Source: Dokdonella immobilis (GTDB taxonomy: Bacteria > Pseudomonadota > Gammaproteobacteria > Xanthomonadales > Rhodanobacteraceae). Taken from it: DNA of 64,000 nt. Within the stretch, counting starts at the first letter, position 1. Each line of letters opens with the position of its first letter. Below the pieces are notes generated by a model, which ran no database searches, was not told where the DNA came from, and saw only the letters and a list, made by a program, of their open reading frames with translations. Of this stretch, positions 26,737-34,440 are shown piece after piece. The stretch spans positions 248,001 to 312,000 of the forward strand of contig NZ_FOVF01000002.1 of assembly GCF_900115085.1 (NCBI RefSeq), read 5' to 3'. The position numbers were made by a program, and so were the translations under genes.

Positions 26737-27025
26737 CAGCGGAGGGCTTGTCGGTGGTCTCGCTTGCCGCCTTGCGGATCTGTTCGCCGGCTGACTCGAT
26801 ATCCGCGCGCAGATCAACGCTGTGCGCGGTTTCGCGGATGCTGCGCTTGATGTCCTCGGCGGCAAGCTCGCGCTCGATTTCCGAGCGCACGCCCTGCCAG
26901 CTGTTGCGCAAGCGGCGCAGCAGGGCGCCGGCGGTGCGTGCCACGCCCGGCAATCGCTCCGGCCCGAGCACGAGCAGGGCGACCACGGCGATCAGGGCCA
27001 GTTCGGCAAAGCTCAAATCGAACAT
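26723..27025 (-). CDS. tatB: Tat translocase subunit TatB
   Basis: The protein has 100 residues. The N-terminal membrane helix MFDLSFAELALIAVVALLVLGPERLP carries the TatB signature (Glu in the helix, GPERLP hinge), read here as FDLSFAELALIAVVALLVLG then PERLP. A long amphipathic helix and an acidic tail follow. It links TatA and TatC in substrate recognition. It sits 3 bp after tatA and overlaps tatC. Confidence 0.95.
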   Translation of the reverse strand: MFDLSFAELALIAVVALLVLGPERLPGVARTAGALLRRLRNSWQGVRSEIERELAAEDIKRSIRETAHSVDLRADIESAGEQIRKAASETTDKPSADEPR

Positions 27026-27028
27026 GGA

Positions 27029-27259
27029 TCAGCGCTCGACGCGGTCCTTGTCGGATTCGCTCGCCGTTTTCGCGGATTCCGGCGGATCGGCCTTCAGTTC
27101 GGAGGGCTTGGAAGGCTCGTCTCCATCCTGCATGCCCTTGCGGAAGCTCTTGATGGCCGAGCCCATGTCCTCACCGATGTTGCGCAATTTCTTGGTGCCG
27201 AACACCAGCGCGACGATGACCAGGACGATGAGCCAATGCCAGATGCTGAAACCACCCAT
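27029..27259 (-). CDS. tatA: Tat translocase subunit TatA
   Basis: The protein has 76 residues. The segment [20 protein letters not shown] followed by [20 protein letters not shown] is a canonical TatA transmembrane helix, FGTKKL hinge and amphipathic helix. It has an acid-rich C-terminal tail. It oligomerises to form the translocation zone. First gene of the tatABC operon. Confidence 0.96.
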   Translation of the reverse strand: MGGFSIWHWLIVLVIVALVFGTKKLRNIGEDMGSAIKSFRKGMQDGDEPSKPSELKADPPESAKTASESDKDRVER

Positions 27260-27387
27260 GTTGAGTACTCCGTCTGCGCGGTTGGCGAATGGCGGGCCGT
27301 CGGCCCGGAGCGCGATAGACGGCGCGGGCTTCGATGGCGGGCTATTCGTTGCCGCTTCGTGGTTGGCGCATTCGAAATCGCGCCAGA

Positions 27388-28065
27388 TTAGCGCGCAGTG
27401 TACTCCTCAAGGCGGTCGCGAAACTCGACAATGACGTCTGGCACATTGCTGACCCCGCCCTCGAAGATGCGTCGCGGTGTCACACCCTCGCCGAAAATCA
27501 GCTGGTTGCTGCCGTTGTCGATCGACAGCACCGAGCCGTCGAGGGCGACACCGGCAAACAGGCCACGGGCCCTGGAATAGGAATAGATCTCTGCCTTCAG
27601 CTGCGCATCGGTCGAGGCCTGGGCGGTGCGACCAACCGGGCCGGCCGCGGCCGAGGCATCGGCGCCAAGGGTGAACTTGCCGTGCACGATCGAATCAACG
27701 CCGCGCTCGGTGCGAAACACGAGGACCACGTCGGTCGAGGACACGCCGGCCTGGAAGCCGACACTGCCGCCAGTCAGGTTGACGAAGCTCGGATTCGACC
27801 AGACCCCGTCGCGGGTCTTGACCGACATCAGGCCTTCGCCGCGACGCCCGCCGATGACGAATCCGGCCTTGAGCACGTCGGGAACGACGACGATGGCATG
27901 CGCGGACTGCAGCAGCTCACGCGGAATCGCCTTGTCCGGCGCCTGCATGATTTCGCCGAGCACACGGATCGCGTTTTCAGCGCGCTTGAGCTCGGGCTCG
28001 GCCGCCTGCGCGGCAACGGCGCACAGCAGGATGAGGGCAGAAGCGAGGCGGATCGTCAGGCGCAT
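27388..28065 (-). CDS. Exported SYLF (YSC84-like) lipid-binding protein
   Basis: The protein has 225 residues. The signal peptide ends CAVAAQAAE. The remainder is one SYLF domain with conserved [23 protein letters not shown] and a central [25 protein letters not shown] proteins bind phosphoinositides or other lipids in eukaryotes; bacterial members are periplasmic and of unknown role. It is transcribed in the same direction as tatABC, with 128 bp between them, and probably has its own promoter. Confidence 0.85.
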   Translation of the reverse strand: MRLTIRLASALILLCAVAAQAAEPELKRAENAIRVLGEIMQAPDKAIPRELLQSAHAIVVVPDVLKAGFVIGGRRGEGLMSVKTRDGVWSNPSFVNLTGGSVGFQAGVSSTDVVLVFRTERGVDSIVHGKFTLGADASAAAGPVGRTAQASTDAQLKAEIYSYSRARGLFAGVALDGSVLSIDNGSNQLIFGEGVTPRRIFEGGVSNVPDVIVEFRDRLEEYTAR

Positions 28066-28133
28066 CGGGCAACTCCGGGATAGGTCAACCGGAGCACGCT
28101 ATCAGGTGAACCTGAGTCTGCGATGAAGGGTTC

Positions 28134-29051
28134 TCAGCGCCGCTTCCCTGATAGCGCGGGCACGCTTGCTGCCAGCAACAGCCAGCCGAGAATCACCAGT
28201 GTCCAGCTTGAGTTGGCCGGCAGGGCGGCCGACGGTGTTCCCGGACCGCCGCCTGGATCGGATGGCGCGCACGAAGTAGGCGCTACGGCAAGTCCCTTCA
28301 TGCTGAAGTAGCGCAGCCGTTCGGGACCGGTGATGGGGCCGAGATTGGTCGCAACTCCACTGACTGGGTCGATTGTGGCCAGGTCGCTCCACTCGCGATT
28401 GAACGGCGGGTTGTAACTGAAGGTTGCCCACAGCGTCCCGTCGGCGCCGAAGCTGGGATCGATCCACGGGACCGACTCCGAGAATGTGCTGACGCGTGTG
28501 GCAACGGCGGTCTGCGGGTCGATCCTGTAGAGCCCCTGGTCAGCGCCGATACCCGTGCCATAGAGAATGCCATTGCGCACGGCAAGTCCGCTGATGAGCC
28601 TGCCAGTCGATCCGATCAGGGTTGTCGCGCCGGTCTGCGGGTTGACCCGCCACAGGTTGCGATTGATCGCCGAGGTCATCCAGAACGAACCATCGCACCC
28701 GTATGCCAGCGACAGGTCGAGTGCGTCGAACTGGCCCTGGCCCTGGCCAGCCAAGCCCAGGTCGCCGACATAACTGGCTGCGCCGTCGGACGCGCTGATC
28801 CTGACCAGTGCCTTCTGGTTGCCGGCAACGGCATAAAGCTCGTTGCCGGGCCCATAACTGAGGCCTGTAAGCGCAGCCAGTGGCACGCCGGCGTAATCCC
28901 CGGCAGACCCGACATAGGTCGCCTGGCGCGTGCCGAGGTCGATGCGATAAAGCTCGTCGTAAGCCACGCCAAAGCCCACCGGTTCCGCCTGGGCCAGCGA
29001 AAACGGGGCGATCAGAAGCACAGCTGCGGTGAGGCAGGCACGCATGCGCAT
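28134..29051 (-). CDS. Exported beta-propeller-like protein with IPTL-CTERM-like tail
   Basis: The protein has 305 residues. The signal peptide ends SLAQAEP. Repeated blades of about 40-45 residues (LYRIDLGTRQATYVG, LVRISASDGAASYVG, LWRVNPQTGATTLIG, LYRIDPQTAVATRVS, LATIDPVSGVATNLG) indicate a beta-propeller. The C-terminus has a Gly/Pro linker, then LPANSSWTLVILGWLLLAAS and a final basic SGKRR. This resembles IPTL-CTERM sorting tails recognised by exosortase-type systems. It is probably anchored then processed to the surface. Its ligand is unknown. Confidence 0.75.
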   Translation of the reverse strand: MRMRACLTAAVLLIAPFSLAQAEPVGFGVAYDELYRIDLGTRQATYVGSAGDYAGVPLAALTGLSYGPGNELYAVAGNQKALVRISASDGAASYVGDLGLAGQGQGQFDALDLSLAYGCDGSFWMTSAINRNLWRVNPQTGATTLIGSTGRLISGLAVRNGILYGTGIGADQGLYRIDPQTAVATRVSTFSESVPWIDPSFGADGTLWATFSYNPPFNREWSDLATIDPVSGVATNLGPITGPERLRYFSMKGLAVAPTSCAPSDPGGGPGTPSAALPANSSWTLVILGWLLLAASVPALSGKRR

Positions 29052-29199
29052 GGCGGCGTTTCTTTGTTATGTTATTGGTAATCGTCAGCCTCGCCGTTAC
29101 CGGTGAGGCGGGTCCGAGTCTAGCATTTTTCGTTGCGCCGACAAGGCCTTGGCGTTTTTCCCTGCGATTCCTTTCCCTGCGTCGGGACGACTACCTGGC

Positions 29200-30249
29200 A
29201 TGTCGCGCTTTATCGCTTTTCCCGAGTCCCCCGATCCGCGGCGGCTGGCCGTCCTGCTCGTCAACCTGGGCACGCCGGATGCGCCGGATACGCGTTCAGT
29301 CCGGCGCTATCTAGCTGAATTCCTTTGGGATCCGCGCATCGTCGAACAGCCGCGCTGGCTCTGGTGGCTGGTTCTCAACGGCATCATCCTGCGCATCCGA
29401 CCGGGGCGCTCGGCGCGCGCCTACGCCAAGGTGTGGACGGCCGAGGGCTCGCCGCTGGAGGTCGAGACACGCTCCCTGGCCGGCCGGCTGCAGGCCGCAT
29501 TCGGCGAGCGCGTGACGATCCGGCATGCCATGCGTTACGGATCGCCCTCGATCGCGCAGACGCTCGAGGAAATGGCCCGGGCCGGCATGCAGCGTCTGCT
29601 CGTGGTCCCCGTGTTTCCACAGTATTCCGCGACCACGACCGCGTCGGTACTGGACGCGGTCGGCGCCGTGTTCCGGCGCTGGCGGCGACCGCCCGAACTG
29701 CGCTTCGTCAGCGATTACCACGGCGAATCCGCGCACATCGAGGCGCTCGCCCGCAGCGTCGAGCGGCACTGGCATGAGCATGGCCGCGGCGACCGGCTGC
29801 TGCTCTCATTCCACGGAATTCCCGAGCGCTACATCCGCAATGGCGATCCGTATCGCGAGCAGTGCGAAGCGACCACGGCGCACTTGCGCCGTCGCCTCGG
29901 CATGGCCGAGGACGAATTGTTGCTGAGCTATCAGTCACGCCTCGGTCGCGAGCCATGGTTGCAACCGTATACCGACATGACCCTGGCCGGATTGCCGGCG
30001 CTCGGGGTGCGCACCCTCGATGTCATGTGCCCGGGCTTTGCCGTCGACTGCCTCGAAACCCTCGAGGAAATCGCCATGGAAGGACGCGAGACCTTTCTCG
30101 AAGCCGGTGGCGAGGCATTCCGCTATATCCCGTGCCTGAACGACAACGATGACCAGGTTGCCGCGATCCGGGCCCTGATCCAGCGGCAGTGCCAGGGCTG
30201 GCCGGAGTTCAGCCTGCCGGCGAGCGTCGAGGGGTCGCCTGGCGCATGA
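29200..30249 (+). CDS. hemH: Ferrochelatase
   Basis: The protein has 349 residues. It inserts Fe2+ into protoporphyrin IX, the last step of haem b synthesis. Conserved segments are LLVNLGTPDAP, the active-site His in LLSFHGIPERYI, QSRLGREPWLQPYTD, and CPGFAVDCLETLEEI with the catalytic Glu region. The start at 29200 gives MSRFIAFPESPDPRR, matching family length. Its stop overlaps the next gene by ATGA. hemC, an earlier step, lies at 59.9 kb. Confidence 0.95.
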   Translation: MSRFIAFPESPDPRRLAVLLVNLGTPDAPDTRSVRRYLAEFLWDPRIVEQPRWLWWLVLNGIILRIRPGRSARAYAKVWTAEGSPLEVETRSLAGRLQAAFGERVTIRHAMRYGSPSIAQTLEEMARAGMQRLLVVPVFPQYSATTTASVLDAVGAVFRRWRRPPELRFVSDYHGESAHIEALARSVERHWHEHGRGDRLLLSFHGIPERYIRNGDPYREQCEATTAHLRRRLGMAEDELLLSYQSRLGREPWLQPYTDMTLAGLPALGVRTLDVMCPGFAVDCLETLEEIAMEGRETFLEAGGEAFRYIPCLNDNDDQVAAIRALIQRQCQGWPEFSLPASVEGSPGA

Positions 30250-31394
30250 GCATGCCAAAGGCTGCGGAACTGCGCATCCCGCTGCGCCATCTGAGCCTCG
30301 CCGCCAAGGCCTGGGGCCATGCCGACGATCCGCCGATCCTGGCCGTGCATGGCTGGCTCGACAACGCGGCCAGCTTCGATCGGCTGGCGCCCCTGTTGCC
30401 CGGACGCCGCGTGATCGCACTCGACCTGGCCGGTCATGGCCGCTCCGACCACCGCCCATCCGGCAGCTGGTATCCGTATGTCGATTTTCTCGACGACCTC
30501 GGCGAGGTCGTGCGTGGCTTTGGCTGGCCGACGGTCGACCTGCTCGGGCATTCGCTCGGGGCCACCCTGGTCAGCCTGTTTGCTGCTCTGTGCCCGGAAA
30601 GGGTGGGCCGCCTGCTACTGATCGAGGGTCTGGGCCCGCTGACCCTTGCCGTGGACAAGACCTTCGAGCAGTTGCGGCGATCGTTCACGGCGCGCGCGGC
30701 CTTCAAGGGCAATGGTCTTCGCGTATTTCCAGATATCGACGCGGCGATCGCGGCGCGGCGCAGTGCGGGCCAGCTCTCGGAGCACGCGGCGCGCTGTATC
30801 GTCGAGCGCGGGGTGCGGGCTGCGGGAGAAGGGGGCGTCGTCCGACCGGCAACGATGCAGGGTGATGCGGGTGGGTCGGAGGGCGGGCCGGATGTCAGGA
30901 GCGGCGATGGGGACCGCAGCCTCGAAAGGGGCGACGCGTTTCTGCTCGGAACGTCAGGTGGGGCGGGGCAGCGGGTGCAAGCAAGGAGCGGCGATGGGGA
31001 CCGCGGCCTCGACAGGGACAATGCGTTTCTGCTCGGAACGTCAGGTGAGGCGGGGCAGCGGGTGCAAGCAGGGAGCGGCGATGGGGACCGCGGCCTCGAT
31101 AGGGACAATGCGTTTCCTGGCCTCAGTTGGTCCACAGATCCGGCCTTGACCCTGCCGAGTCCGACCCGGCTGTCCGAGGAACAACTGGCGGTGATCCTGC
31201 CGAACATCTCGGCGAAAACCCTGCTCGTGCTGGCCGCGCCGGAGGCGCCCTATCTGCCGCGATCGATCATGGACGCCCGTATCGCGCTGGTCCGCGACAT
31301 CGAGGTTATCCGCATGCAGGGCACCCATCACCTGCACCTGGAAGACCCGGTTCCGGTGGCGGCGGCCATCAACCGCTTTCTCGAGTCCGGCTGA
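30246..31394 (+). CDS. Alpha/beta hydrolase with a large in-frame repeat insertion
   Basis: The protein has 382 residues; homologues are usually near 285-300. The core is complete: oxyanion HGWLDN, nucleophile Ser103 in GHSLGA, and a C-terminal His near 361 in GTHHLHL. The cap domain is interrupted. Sequence typical of the family stops at about 196 (ERGVRAAGEG) and resumes at about 292 (GLSWSTDPALTLPSP). The roughly 95 residues between are Gly/Asp/Arg-rich and built from 29-residue repeats. The insert keeps frame and has no stop, so the protein may remain active with an extended loop. It overlaps hemH by ATGA. The substrate is unknown. Confidence 0.85.
   Translation: MSMPKAAELRIPLRHLSLAAKAWGHADDPPILAVHGWLDNAASFDRLAPLLPGRRVIALDLAGHGRSDHRPSGSWYPYVDFLDDLGEVVRGFGWPTVDLLGHSLGATLVSLFAALCPERVGRLLLIEGLGPLTLAVDKTFEQLRRSFTARAAFKGNGLRVFPDIDAAIAARRSAGQLSEHAARCIVERGVRAAGEGGVVRPATMQGDAGGSEGGPDVRSGDGDRSLERGDAFLLGTSGGAGQRVQARSGDGDRGLDRDNAFLLGTSGEAGQRVQAGSGDGDRGLDRDNAFPGLSWSTDPALTLPSPTRLSEEQLAVILPNISAKTLLVLAAPEAPYLPRSIMDARIALVRDIEVIRMQGTHHLHLEDPVPVAAAINRFLESG
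30900..31131 (+). repeat. 87-bp direct tandem repeat, 2.6 copies, inside the hydrolase gene
   Basis: Units begin at 30900, 30987 and 31074, an exact 87-bp (29-codon) period. Each opens AGCGGCGATGGGGACCGC. The third copy breaks off after TGCGTTTC. The period is a multiple of three, so copy-number change would not shift frame. Confidence 0.9.
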
Positions 31395-31400
31395 ATCCGC

Positions 31401-32162
31401 TCACGGCGCCTGGATCAGACGACCGAGCTCGGCCTTGAGGGCCTGGCCATTCACGCGCAGCCAGTCGCGTTGTTCCTCCCAGTGCGGCTGGATCGTCTCG
31501 ACCAGCGACCAGAAGCGCCGCGAATGATTGCGGATGCGCAGATGGCAGAGCTCGTGCACGACGACATACTTGAGCGCGGCCGGAGGAGCCAGGGCCAGGG
31601 CCAGGTCGAGGGTGACCCGGTCGCGTGTATCGAGGCTCCCCCAGAGGCTCTTCAGGGGCCGGATGCGCACCGCGTTCGGAGCCAGGTCGAGTTGCGGGCA
31701 GATGCGGGCCAGCCAACGCGAAACGTCGCGGCGCATCTGCGCCTCGAAAAACGAACGCAGCAGCCCGCGCGCCGCATCGAGCGCGCGCCGGTGCGGCTCG
31801 GGCAGGGTCAGGACGAGGCGATCGGCGTTCAATTCGATGCGTGGATAGGTACCTGCCCGCCAGACCAGGCGCGTGGTTTCACCGCGCAGCGGAATCACCG
31901 TGGTCGCGCCGGGTTCGAGGGCCGGCGGCTGGGCACCGAGCTTGAGTTCGTCGAGCTTGCGTTCGAGCCACTCGCCATGTTTGCGCAGGAAGGCGAAGAC
32001 CTGGGCCGGATGGGTGCCTTCGGGATAGGTAACCCGCGCACCGCCGGAGGTCACGGTCAGTCGCAGGCGCCGTGCTCTCGGGTGGCTCCTGCGCAGCACC
32101 TTGATCTTTTCGCCGGCCAGGGTCGGCAGTTCCAGGTAACTGTTTTCCGTTTCCAGCTTCAT
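31401..32162 (-). CDS. YgjP-like (DUF45) zinc metallopeptidase
   Basis: The protein has 253 residues. The zinc site VVHELCHLRIRNHSRRFW provides HExxH with a further His downstream, as in the YgjP/WLM group of metallopeptidases. An upstream KSLWGSLDTRDRVTLDLAL segment is typical of the family. The start MKLETENSYL is preferred over an upstream ATG giving an arginine-rich leader. It converges with the hydrolase with 6 bp between stops and is downstream of rdgC. Physiological substrate unknown. Confidence 0.85.
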   Translation of the reverse strand: MKLETENSYLELPTLAGEKIKVLRRSHPRARRLRLTVTSGGARVTYPEGTHPAQVFAFLRKHGEWLERKLDELKLGAQPPALEPGATTVIPLRGETTRLVWRAGTYPRIELNADRLVLTLPEPHRRALDAARGLLRSFFEAQMRRDVSRWLARICPQLDLAPNAVRIRPLKSLWGSLDTRDRVTLDLALALAPPAALKYVVVHELCHLRIRNHSRRFWSLVETIQPHWEEQRDWLRVNGQALKAELGRLIQAP

Positions 32163-32190
32163 CGGTGTCTTCCCGCCGCTGGCAACTCCA

Positions 32191-33108
32191 TCAGTCCTTC
32201 GCGTCCGGTCGCGGCAAACCGAACCATTCATCCAGCTTTTCGAGGAGGCGCTTCGTCTCCAGGGTCATCAGGGCAAACCGGGCATCGAGCTCGGCCTGCG
32301 CCGATTCCGAGGCCTCTTCGCCGATTTCGTCGAGCACGACATCGAGGAAGCGGAATTTCCTGACGGTCAGATCCTCGCCGAGCACGAACGCCATGCGCCC
32401 GTCGAGTTCCAGTCCCAGTTGAAACACCTGTTTACCCGATTTCAGATGCTCTCGCACCTCATCGGATTCAAGGTCCTGGCGCCTGCAGCGGACCACGGCG
32501 CCCGCCTCCGCGGGATCGCGCAATTCGCATTCGTCGCCCCAGCTCAGTCCTGCAGGAAGCTTGCCAGCAACGAGCCAGTCCGTCATCAGGATTCGCGGCG
32601 ATTCGGTCGGCGCCATCGGCGTGGCCGGAAACCGTCCCAGGGCCTCGCGGACCTGGCTGACGGACTCTTCGGCGGACTTGCGGCTGGCCGTATCGATGAC
32701 CATCCAGCCGGACTCCTCGGCCAGGTAGGCGAAGGTGCGCGACGGGCGCACGAAGGCCCGCGGCAGCAGGTCGGTGACGACCTCCTCCTTGAGCCGCTTG
32801 CGCTCCCGTGCGCCGATCCGACGCCCCTCCTTCGCATTGATCGCCGAGATCTTCTCGGCCAGGGCCTCGGCAATCACCGAGGCGGGCAGCAGCTTGTCCT
32901 CGCTGCCGATCGCGATCAGCGCGAACTTGCCGGAGCGGTGCACGAGTTCCTCCGACTCGCGACCGTACGGGGACACGAAGCCCCGCGTCGCCAGTTCGAT
33001 CGGCCCGCAGGGGCGCAGGCGGTGATCGGCGAGACGGGTTTCCAGTTCGGACAAGGACTTGCTGGTGCTTTTCGGGAATCGGAACAGGGTCAGGTTACGG
33101 AAGAACAT
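32191..33108 (-). CDS. rdgC: Recombination-associated protein RdgC
   Basis: The protein has 305 residues, the standard RdgC length. It starts MFFRNLTLFRFP, a family hallmark. The segment GFVSPYGRESEELVHRSGKFALI follows. RdgC forms a ring-shaped dimer around duplex DNA and restrains RecA-mediated recombination. The gene lies 28 bp before the YgjP-like gene and 81 bp after ttcA. Confidence 0.95.
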   Translation of the reverse strand: MFFRNLTLFRFPKSTSKSLSELETRLADHRLRPCGPIELATRGFVSPYGRESEELVHRSGKFALIAIGSEDKLLPASVIAEALAEKISAINAKEGRRIGARERKRLKEEVVTDLLPRAFVRPSRTFAYLAEESGWMVIDTASRKSAEESVSQVREALGRFPATPMAPTESPRILMTDWLVAGKLPAGLSWGDECELRDPAEAGAVVRCRRQDLESDEVREHLKSGKQVFQLGLELDGRMAFVLGEDLTVRKFRFLDVVLDEIGEEASESAQAELDARFALMTLETKRLLEKLDEWFGLPRPDAKD

Positions 33109-33189
33109 GGGCGGTTGCGGGTTCCATTGGAGGTGCAGGGACGCGATCCTGGCGATGCCGGGAATCAGGCGCTGAGATTGCGGGGGTTA

Positions 33190-34041
33190 TCAGGGTCGGT
33201 CTGCCGCGATGGCCTCGGAGCCGATCTGCTCAGGATACCGCTGGGCGGCGTCCGTTCCGAGCGCGCCGAAGTCGAACAGTCGCGGATCGGCCAGTTGCGA
33301 GGGGTCGACCCGGGTCAGGGCCCGAAAGATCGCTTCGCTGCGGCCAGGGGTCTCGCGCTCCCAGGCGGCCAGCATCGCCTTGACTGCCTTGCGCTGCAGG
33401 GTGTCCTGGGAACCACAGAGGTTGCACGGCAGGATCGGGAAGCCACGCAGGTCGGAATAGGCGGCGATGTCGGCTTCGCTGCAATAGGCCAGCGGGCGGA
33501 TCACCACATTGCGACCGTCGTCGGACCGCAGTTTCGGCGGCATGGCCTTGAGCCGGGCCTGATGGAACAGGTTGAGGAACAGGGTTTCAACGATGTCGTC
33601 GCGGTGGTGGCCGAGGGCGATGCGGTTGAAGCCATTGTTCGCGGCGAACTCATAGAGCGCGCCGCGGCGCAGTCGCGAACATAGGCTGCACAGGGTCCTG
33701 CCTTCGGGAATGACGCGCCTGACGACGCTGTAGGTGTCCTGTTCGAGGATGTGGAACGGAATGCCTGCGCGGCGCAATGCGTCTGGCAGCAGGCGGGCGT
33801 CGTAGCCGGGTTGCTTCTGGTCCAGGTGCACGGCGAGCAACTCGAACCTTACCGGTGCCCGCGATTGCAGGTCGCGGAGGATGTCGAGCAGGGTCCAGGA
33901 ATCCTTGCCGCCGGACAGGCAGACCATGACCCGGTCGCCGTCGCCGATCATGCGGTAATCGGCAATCGCCTGGCCGACCTGATGGCGCAGGCGACGGTTC
34001 AGCGAAGTGCTCGGGTCGTTTCCGGCAATATCCATGGTCAT
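33190..34041 (-). CDS. ttcA: tRNA 2-thiocytidine biosynthesis protein TtcA
   Basis: The protein has 283 residues. It thiolates C32 of certain tRNAs using ATP and an Fe-S cluster. The PP-loop [13 protein letters not shown] binds ATP. Cluster cysteines are seen in [10 protein letters not shown] and [10 protein letters not shown]. The start at 34041 (MTMDIAGND) is chosen; an ATG two codons on is equally possible. It diverges from the small YdcH-like gene. Confidence 0.95.
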   Translation of the reverse strand: MTMDIAGNDPSTSLNRRLRHQVGQAIADYRMIGDGDRVMVCLSGGKDSWTLLDILRDLQSRAPVRFELLAVHLDQKQPGYDARLLPDALRRAGIPFHILEQDTYSVVRRVIPEGRTLCSLCSRLRRGALYEFAANNGFNRIALGHHRDDIVETLFLNLFHQARLKAMPPKLRSDDGRNVVIRPLAYCSEADIAAYSDLRGFPILPCNLCGSQDTLQRKAVKAMLAAWERETPGRSEAIFRALTRVDPSQLADPRLFDFGALGTDAAQRYPEQIGSEAIAADRP

Positions 34042-34196
34042 CGGTGCGCGAGTTTCCTGATGGTCGCAGGGAACCGCCAGGGGACGCATGCGCGAGCGCC
34101 TTCGGCGGCGTTAGACTGGGCCCCTCGCAAATGCCGGCCGATCTCGCGTGCCCGGCATGCCCTGCGTGTCCCCCGTGGGTGGAGGCTAGCGGACCG

Positions 34197-34403
34197 ATGA
34201 ATCCCGAAGACCCGGTGGCCACCGTGCGCCGCCTCACGGCGCTGAAAACAGAGCATCGCGAACTCGACGCGATGATCGCGCGGCTCGTGGTCGACCCGGG
34301 CAACGACGAACTCGAACTGAAGCGGTTGAAGAAGCGCAAGCTGCATCTGAAGGACTCGATCGCCTTGCTGGAAAGCCAGTTGATTCCCGATCTGGACGCC
34401 TGA
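34197..34403 (+). CDS. YdcH/SlyX-like small coiled-coil protein (DUF465)
   Basis: The protein has 68 residues. The heptad-rich pattern, TALKTEHRELDAMIARL and LKRLKKRKLHLKDSIALLE, matches the DUF465/YdcH family: two antiparallel helices with a conserved H-x-x-L-D start and basic KRLKKRKLxLKD. Members are common in proteobacteria and of unknown role. The start at 34197 is the only one giving family length. A small hairpin (34398-34416) overlaps its stop and may end the transcript. Confidence 0.85.
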   Translation: MNPEDPVATVRRLTALKTEHRELDAMIARLVVDPGNDELELKRLKKRKLHLKDSIALLESQLIPDLDA

Positions 34404-34440
34404 CCGGGTCAGGCGCAGGTCGACCCTGTCGCGACGCGGA

